Source of the DNA: Prinia subflava
Lineage: Eukaryota; Chordata; Aves; Passeriformes; Cisticolidae
Length of the DNA: 64,000 nt
Direction: 5' to 3'
NCBI RefSeq assembly: GCF_021018805.1
Contig: NC_086258.1
Location: 8,285,081-8,349,080, forward strand
Shown here: piece after piece, positions 56,873 through 64,000 of the stretch
How the letters are laid out: every line of letters begins with the position of its first letter
Position numbering within the stretch: position 1 is the stretch's first letter
Made by a program: the position numbers and the translations under genes
The notes under the pieces: generated by a model
Database searches by the model: none
The model's input: the letters and a program-made list of their open reading frames with translations, nothing else
What the model was told of the DNA's origin: nothing

Positions 56873-59163
56873 CTCACCAAGCCCCACTCCAGGACTTTTC
56901 CTCCGTCAGCACGGCTGCCCCTCATTGTTGGTGGCAGGATAATGGGAATGAGGGAAGAAGGGAACAGAAGATGCTCTTCCCTCTCCCTGTTTAACCTCCT
57001 GCTGCTTTTGGCTCCCCTCGTGCACAGGGAACGCAGCTGGGGAGGAGAGAACAGGGGGAGGAGATGGGGGAGGCTGCTGGATCCTCGGGCAGTGATCACT
57101 GATTTATTTCTAGATTTGAAAGGTGTGTTTGTCCGTGGTGGGTCTGAGCACACGTGGGGTGGTGAGGGCTGGAGAGGAGAAAAAAAACTGCATTTTCTGG
57201 TTGGGTTTTAGAGACACACATTTTTAAATGGTGAAAGGGGGATGTTTAGAACAAGTGCAAGGATGGATATACAAACTTCTGGTTCTGCAGCGTTGCTGCA
57301 AAGCCCAGCTCAAATTTAGAGGGAATTAAGCCAAATTTATGACTTTTGGGAGCCTTTGCTGAGCCCAGCTGAACAGGAGCTGCAGCTCCCCTTCCCCACG
57401 TTGGCATCTCAGCTGAAAGTCTCAAGAGAACCCATGAAAAAAAAAAAAACCTAAAAAGCCATTTCTGTTATTTATGATGAGCTGGATGGCTTCAGTAGCC
57501 TGGCTGTGAGACTCGAGTTCCCCTCTATCTCTGCAGATTGTCCTCCAGGGCTGGGCTGGGGGGAGCACGCAGCTTTTATGGCTGAATGTACCTGTTCAGG
57601 AGATGAATAAAGGCCACTTTTCTCCACTGCTGTCAGCCAGGCTCCTTTTACCAGCCACTTTCTGCCCATTTTGTTCTGACACTAAATAAGAGCTTCAGCA
57701 GGCAGAACCCTTGCAGTGCATTTGCTGAAATAAGCTCCTGCTCAGTAAAGCCTGGTGTTAAGGAAGCACTTAAACCAAGACAGATGTTTACACGAATTCT
57801 GGAGCAAAATGCTCCGAGCTCCCCAGCCAAGCTCTGTCTCACAATAAAGCGCTGCAATTCCCTGCTTTGGAGAGCTGGTTACATCTCAGTTTATGTAATT
57901 CGCTTTCCCTGCAGTTGTGCCATAAAATGTTCCCCCCGTCGTTAACGTGCTCTACAATTTACCCACCTGAAAGGCTCATTTTGGGGGATGAAATTTGGAT
58001 TTCGTTCTTCTGGCTTGTTTTGTGCTTTGCTTTTTTGGTGTTCTGGAGCATCCTTTGACCCTGGTTGATCACAGCCAGGTCCTGCAGGGTGTGCTGGGGG
58101 TGAGCCAGGGGCTCTGTGCATTCCCTGGCTCTGGGGTTTGCTCCCAGCAGCGATGGATGGAGGGAAAATGCTGGAAAAAAAGGGCAGCAGGAGCATTTCC
58201 CTCCCCTCAGGGCCTTGCTGAGGAGAGCTGGCTGCTCCTTTACCTGTGCCAGGAGTGGTTTCACCCTAGGAAAGGTTGGGGTGAATCTCGGGGTGTCATG
58301 GGGAGGAAGGAGCTGGTGTGGGGCTCCTGGAGTGGATCCACAGAGCCTGAAGATGATTTAGGGCCTGGAGCATCTCTGACAAGGATCTGGGGCTGTTCAG
58401 CCTCATCCCTGTCTGTCCCTGCTTCCTGCAGACCTTGCTGGGTTTAATTGAGCTCAGACTCTCATTGATTCCCTTTTTTCCTTTTTTTTTTTTTTTTTTT
58501 TTTTTCTTTTTTTTTTTGTAGCTCATTACCCAGCAAGTCATTTTAATTAACACCATCTAATATGGGTTGAGATGTGTTTTGCAGACGTCAGCACTCCTTT
58601 TTTTAATTTTTTTTTCCCCTTTCCCTGCAGAAAGTTCTGAGTTCTGAAGCGAAAGGATTCCAGTTGATTTAGCAGTGGTAAAGCAAGTCGTTAGCAAAGT
58701 GCTTTATGAAGCCATAAATGTCCTTTCTGAGCCTTTTATGGGATTCTTGGGGAAAATCTCTTTGGCACAGGGGGTTTTAATTCCACTGCTCCTCATCAGG
58801 TGAGGGGATGGGGCAGAGAAGACGTGGGACTTGTGCTGGGGGGGAAAATCCTCCCCAAAAAAAGGGGCAAGGCAGACCCTGGTGCTCCACAGCCCCACAC
58901 CCTGCTCAGCTTCCAGGGAAACTCCTCCTGCAGCCACAGGGAGCCCCCAGGAGTGAGGCCAGCTCCTCTCAAATAAATCAAATAAAGCTCTTGGAAAATT
59001 CACTGGCAAAGCTCTTGGTGGTTTCAGCTCTGTCTGATAAAGCTCCAGGAACAACCCGAGCCTGTCTAACAGTGAAATCCTCCCTGCTGAGCTGCACGAG
59101 TGCAGGGCACCACAGTTTGCAGGGACAGGAGGAATTTGAGGCTTGTCACCCGTGGGCTCAGCC
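56873..59163. other. Intergenic sequence
   Basis: No gene is recognised. It contains an oligo-T run (58472-58518) and a short CR1-like phrase near 58365-58405 (ggagcatctctgacaagg, then ctggggctgttcagcct). Confidence 0.45.
58362..58405 (+). mobile_element. Short CR1-like fragment
   Basis: ggagcatctctgacaagg followed by ctggggctgttcagcct resembles a CR1 segment. It is too short for certainty. Confidence 0.4.
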
Positions 59164-59757
59164 CTCAGAGGGTGAACACCAGGGAAAAATCAGCCTGAAA
59201 TTCTGATTATCCCCTTGAAACCCACAGCCAGGGCTGGCTGGAGAGATGGGAAAAGGTGAACACCAGGGGAAAATCAGCCTGAAATCCTGATTATCCCCTT
59301 GAAACCCACAGTCAGGGCTGGCTGGAGTGATGGGAAAAGGTGAACAAAAAAGACAAATCAGCCTGAAATTCTGATTTAGCCCCCTGAAACCCACAGCCAG
59401 GGCTGGCTGGAGTGATGGGAAAAGGTGAACAGGGACAAATCAGCCTGAAATTCTGATTTAGCCCCTCAAAACTCCCAGCCAGGGCTGGCTGGAGAGATGG
59501 GAAAAGGTGAACAGGGACAAATCAGCCTAAAATCCTAATTATCCCTTTGAAACCCACAGCCAGGGCTGGCTGGAGAGATGGGAAAAGGTGAACACCAGGG
59601 GAACAGCCTGAAATCCTGATTATCCCCTTGAAACCCACAGTCAGGGCTGGCTGGAGTGATGGGAAAAGGTGAACAAAAAAGACAAATCAGCCTGAAATTC
59701 TGATTTAGCCCCCTGAAACCCACAGCCAGGGCTGGCTGGAGAGATGGGAAAAGGGTG
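59164..59757. repeat. ~84-bp tandem repeat, about 7 copies
   Basis: Each unit contains aatcagcctgaaattctgat, ccttgaaacccacagccagg and gctggctggagagatgggaa. Copies differ by a ctgattatcc versus ctgatttagcc variant and by caccagggg versus aaaaaagac blocks. Confidence 0.93.
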
Positions 59758-61552
59758 GCAGAGGGATCCAGCAGGTTCCAGCTGTGTGCATGGCTGGACA
59801 GCGCTTCCTCTTCCTGGCAATGTTGCACCTCCCTTTCTCCTGGTGTTCAGACGGGAAAGGAAAATTATAAAATGGGATCTCTCCATCAGAAAGCTGCTCT
59901 GAAATGGGACAGGTGCAGATAAAATCACATCAGGAGCCAAGAACTGCGGGGAGCAGTGGCCGTGGAGCTGCTGATTCCTCGGGGTTTATTTAGGTCACTT
60001 TTAGAGGCAGAGTAGGAAATGATTTGCTGCTTCCAAATCCCTCCCAGAGCTGCCAGACCCAGGCTGACAAAGAGCAGTGAAGCTCGTGGATAAAGTCCCC
60101 ATTCATAAATCAGTGAGGGATCCTCCTCCTCCTCCTCACAGGGGTCCATCAGGCTGTGCCATCTCTCCTGTTTAACACGTGCACAGCTCTGTTTTCCAAT
60201 TTATTTTCCTGGCATTCCCAGCATCCTGGGCCTAAATATCAAATCCAGCAGGTGCTGCACTCAGTGTTGTTGCCTCTCATCACCCAGAGGTGCAAAATTA
60301 TCTGTAATATTTAATTAAATTAATATTATTTATATATTTAATATAATAATATTTATTTTAATTCAACAGAAAAGGTTTCATGCAGACTCAAAGCACAAAG
60401 CTTGGGGTTTTCTTGTTGTATTTTGGGTTTGGGGGCTTTTTTTTTTCCCCTCTCCTTTACATTTGTAAATGTACAAATTTACAAATGTAAACTTTACAAC
60501 TTCCCTGGCTTCAGCTCAAGTTTCATTAGGAGCAGGATGGATGGCTCGGGGTCTGCAGGATTTCCTTTTCCCTCCATGCCAGAACCAAGCCAGGAAATCT
60601 GATCCTCCATCCTCATTTTGGATTGGTGGCTTGTAAATATTCCCTCCAAGGGAAGTGGTGGGTAAACATCTCCCTGTGCTGCTGGGGGTTAAATTTAAAC
60701 TGGGTGATGTTCCAGAGCCTTGAGCTGCACCCCTGGGTGCAGGGAAGAGAAAACTGGAAATGGGAGAGCAGGGAAGGGCCTGATTTGATGCTCCCCGGAC
60801 TCCTCAGGCTCCCATTCCCCGGCTGAGGTGTGTGGGATGCTGGGGGTGAGGTTGCCACGGTCCCAGGGCCTCGCTGACAGCATCTCTGCATCCGTGGGGG
60901 TTTGGTGCTTTTGGAGAGAGCAGCTCTTCCCTTGTGCAAATCCTTGACTCATCCTGCAAGGCTTCCTCCTGTTTTTCCCATCTGCTGTTGCCCAGGTAGT
61001 TGGAATTGGCAGTGCTGCTTCCCTTTCCCCTCTCCCATTCCTGGTGTCGTGCTTCTCCTCGGGAATATTCGCAATCAGGCATAGGGAAAACTTGTAATTG
61101 TGGGGGAAAGATCAAATTTCACACGTTCTTCTTGGATTCCTTCCCCTTTCCTTCTTTGCTTTGTTTCTGAGCCGTTAGCTGTGGCACTGCTCATGTTTTT
61201 CCACTCTAAAGGCCAACATGAAAAGCGTTTTTTGTTTGTTTTTGAAGTGAAACGTGTGATTCCCAGGTAACAGCCCAGCCTTGAAGCTGTGGGTTTAAGA
61301 AAAACACCGAATACCTCATAAATCACGATTAAAACCCCGCCAGGGATCAAAGCAGCTTGGGTGGATTATTTAACCTTGAAGAAAGGAAAGCTCAGGAGAG
61401 GTATTGAGGAAAATTCCAGGTGGGAGAGAGGAATGGCTGGGCAGAGATGGGACAGATTCCATGTGCCCAGGGCATGGAATAAAATTCCTTTCCTCCTATA
61501 TTTTAAGGTTGGGGTGGTTTTTTGCTCAGTGAGATGAGAGGTAACACTGGAT

Positions 61553-61553
<1 letters not shown>
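59758..61553. other. Intergenic sequence
   Basis: No gene is seen. It contains an AT-rich block (60305-60362) and the perfect hairpin at 60456-60491. Confidence 0.45.
60456..60491. repeat. Perfect 15-bp inverted repeat, 6-nt loop
   Basis: tttacatttgtaaat is followed by gtacaa and then by its exact reverse complement, atttacaaatgtaaa. Each arm also contains the smaller palindrome acatttgtaaa/tttacaaatgt. Confidence 0.9.

Positions 61554-61600
<47 letters not shown>
61554..61600. repeat. (AAT)n microsatellite
   Basis: About 15 triplets are directly joined to the following GAA tract. Confidence 0.95.
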
Positions 61601-61777
61601 GAAGAAGAAGAAGAAGAAGAAGAAGAAGAAGAAGAAGAAGAAGAAGAAGAAGAAGAAGAAGAAGAAGAAGAAGAAGAAGGAGAAGGAGAAGGAGAAGGAG
61701 AAGGAGAAGAAGAAGAAGAAGAAGAAGAAGAAGAAGAAGAAGAAGAAGAAGAAGAAGGAGAAGAAGAAGAAGAAGAA
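61601..61777. repeat. (GAA)n expanded tract with GGAGAA interruptions
   Basis: About 59 purine triplets occur, mostly gaa, with gga interruptions at 61679-61706 and near 61756. It is pure purine on the + strand. Confidence 0.95.
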
Positions 61778-63257
61778 ACAACAGAACTGGCAGTTCTCCA
61801 AAGCAAAATGGAGTTCAGACTTCTGGCTGAAAAATTCAGGAGTCCCCAGGGCTGAGTTTTGGGGTGTCACAACCTGAGTTTTGGGCTGCTCTCCATCCTA
61901 AAGAAATGTGGGAGGAGCAGGTGAGGGCAGGGCTGGTCCTGTCTCCATCAGCAGCAAATTCCCAGGAGCTGCTTCCTCCCAAATTCCCGTCAGATCCCAG
62001 TTCCTGGCTGCCTCTCCCACCTGATGAGCAAAGGCAGCAGGAGCTCAGCAAACCGGGAAAACTCCTCCTGATGTCTCTGGATCACGTTTTTCCCACATCC
62101 AGCCCCAGAACCTGTTGGGTTTTTGCAATAAAAACCCAAGAAAATGCAGCAGAGGGGCCGTTCCCCAAGGCCTGGGCTTGATTTAATACTCATGGCTGCA
62201 AACCTCCCAGCTCTGGCTGGGGCTGCTTTTAATTGAAATGACAAAATAGGGCAGCCATGGGGATGAATTACTGAAGGAAAATGTTATATTTCCCTGCAGC
62301 CTGCTTAATTAAAAAAGGCAATGCATCAGGCCTGAGGGGGCCGGTCCCCTGTGCCAAGGCAGGAGGGCAGGGCTGGCACAGGCAGCCCGTGTCACCCTCT
62401 GTCACCAGAGCCACTCTGCCAGCTCCACAAACCCCTCCAGTGCCTCCACTTGGCCGCACTCGCTGCAGTTTTTCCCCTCGCTGCCCTTTTCTCTGGATAA
62501 ATTCACACCTTCCCCCGGGCTCTGGGATCTGAGAGGCTGCAGGAGGAGAAGGAGGAGCAGGGAGGGAGGGATTCCTGTGCCCTGCTCCTGGTGCCACCAG
62601 CGCTGGTGGCAGTGGCCTCGCTGTCCTTGTCACTTATCTGGCTGTGTGAGCCAAGACCTGAGGGACAGGACAGGTTTTAATTTTGGAAGGGGGGTGCTGG
62701 GGGTATCCTGGATATGGATTTGAAGGAGCTGAGGGGTCTTGGCTTTTCTTCCTGCACTGGACCAGCAGAAAACAGCTCTTAGCAAGCAGCACGAGGATTG
62801 AAAAGCAGCTTTTTCATTTGATTTTATTTATTTGGCTTCTGCATCACCTCCAAGCTGGCAGCAGCAGGTGCATTTCCAGCCCCAGAGTCACTGGGGTTCC
62901 CTAGATGCTTCTTTTTTTTCCTTGCTTGGTGGTGGAGTCCCGTGGCTTCCTCCCAAGGCAATTTTGTGACTCTTTTTTGGAGCTGGACAGTTTCTCTGGA
63001 TCAATAATTCCCAACCTGCAGCTTGGTGTGTGTGTTCAGCTGAACCCCAGCACACAAGCTTGAGATTTCCAGAGCCCTCTGCTCCCCTCTCCTGCTAAAA
63101 ACACCATTTTCACACCTCCCTTTACCCTGAGCTGCCAGGATCACCTTGTTAAAGGCAGCACATCCCACCCCTGCTCCCCTGGCAGCCAAATCCTGGATCC
63201 TGCATCTCCCCTCAGCCCCAACACCTCTTGGTGCTTTACCCACCATCGATCTCCTCC
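61778..63257. other. Intergenic sequence
   Basis: No gene or clear repeat is recognised. Confidence 0.45.
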
Positions 63258-64000
63258 TGTCGGAGTCCAGGACATTCCTCTGGCCAGCCTGGAGGGTTTG
63301 GAGACCGGACAGGGGGTCTGGGGTCTGTACAGGGGGGTCAGAGCCTCACACAGAGCCCAGGAGGGCACTGCCTCTGATCCCTGCCATGGCAGTGAATGCC
63401 CACAGTGTGTGAAGAACCACAAGCTGGGAGAATTCAAAATAAGCAGTAGTTAGTTAATCACAGAGTGTAAATGTAGAATCCAGGATTTTTAGTATATGGG
63501 GTTGAAGAGGCAAGATGAAGGAATTGGGGAGTGGCCCCTGTGCTCCTTGTTCTTGTTCTCATCCCCCATTTTCTGCTGAATTGGATCACAAGGATTGGTT
63601 TAGAGTAGAAATGCCATGTTAACAGAGGTAGTTAGTATTGGTAAGATTCTGTAAATAAAAAGTTCATTTTGGACAGTGGTTGGGTCAGGGAATGGTACAA
63701 AAGGTCCGGGACCCTCTGACCCACCCAGTCCTGCCACGTGTCCTGCTCTGCTGGGGACGCCCTGCAGAGCTGAGACAGAACTGAGAGATGATGGAGAATA
63801 AACAACCTTGGAAACACGGACTGGGGACTCAGCCTGGCTGCTCTGGCTCCAGCGTGAGACATTTTGGGCAAGAGAAGCTCGAGAGCCCTACACACCTCAG
63901 AGAACAGCAACCCTGAGGAGAATCTCAGGGAACAGCAACCCTGAGAGAAAACCCTTTTACCTCGGGGAACGGCAATCCCGAGGAGAATCTCAGGGAGCAG
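63258..64000 (+). mobile_element. LTR element, plus orientation, running off the window
   Basis: It begins TGTCGGAGTC. It shares with the copy at 18225-19054 the blocks gagggtttggagaccggaca, gtggcccctgtgctccttgt, gacagtggttgggtc and tctgctggggacgccctgca. A TATA-like gtaaataaaaag lies near 63651 and AATAAA at 63797-63802. After about 63890 come imperfect repeats of cagcaaccctgaggagaatc that also end the other copy. Whether it is a solo LTR or the start of a provirus cannot be seen. Confidence 0.75.

Noticed and set aside
55973..56887. 304-codon minus-strand frame (REFLVVT repeats)
   Set aside because: It is an artefact of a 27-bp minisatellite.
61503..61830. Poly-Leu, poly-Arg, poly-Ser and poly-Phe frames
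   Set aside because: They are translations of the AAT/GAA microsatellite.
39636..64000. A neighbouring gene such as a ficolin or OLFM1, which lie downstream in mammals
   Set aside because: No fibrinogen-like or olfactomedin motif and no splice-bounded conserved frame could be found.

Overview
The window is vertebrate nuclear DNA, very probably from a bird. Its one recognisable gene is a fibrillar collagen split into many short exons with GT-AG introns. Degenerate tails of CR1 LINEs, the dominant avian retrotransposon, recur across it. Several segments look like long terminal repeats (LTRs) of avian endogenous retroviruses. Compact introns crowded with GC-rich minisatellites would fit a microchromosome. 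A passerine is my guess from the look of the LTRs; I could not test it.

Positions 2231-36828 (+) hold the 3' half of COL5A1, pro-alpha1(V) collagen. I count 35 constitutive coding positions, one of which exists as two alternative exons, so 36 coding exons are present. Thirty pure Gly-X-Y exons of 36, 45, 54, 90 or 108 nt give 684 residues (228 triplets) without interruption. They are followed by the helix/C-propeptide junction exon with a furin-type site, and by the rest of the C-propeptide, ending in PACFLG and TGA at 36828. The chosen exons total 2874 nt (957 codons plus stop), so the reading frame closes exactly. Counting back from the human terminal exon 66, these are exons 32-66. The 5' half of the gene lies to the left of the window. 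The 3' UTR runs to about 39635, with several AATAAA signals and two perfect 8-mer miR-29 seed matches.

The most informative biological feature is a pair of 69-nt mutually exclusive exons, 64A (28644-28712) and 64B (28768-28836), separated by only 55 nt. The next intron (28837-34320) is about 39% tandem repeat: a 21-bp array of roughly 52 copies, a CCCAT pentamer array, and a 41-bp array with higher-order structure ending about 60 bp before exon 65.

From about 39640 to 64000 I recognise no coding exon. This downstream region holds CR1 fragments, minisatellites (at 48.8, 52.3, 56 and 59.2 kb), microsatellites including a long AAT/GAA tract, a 200-N assembly gap (48479-48678), and an LTR at the right edge. 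That LTR belongs to the same family as an antisense LTR inside a COL5A1 intron at about 18.2-19.05 kb. Nearly all long reading frames outside the collagen exons are artefacts of repeats whose unit length is a multiple of three.
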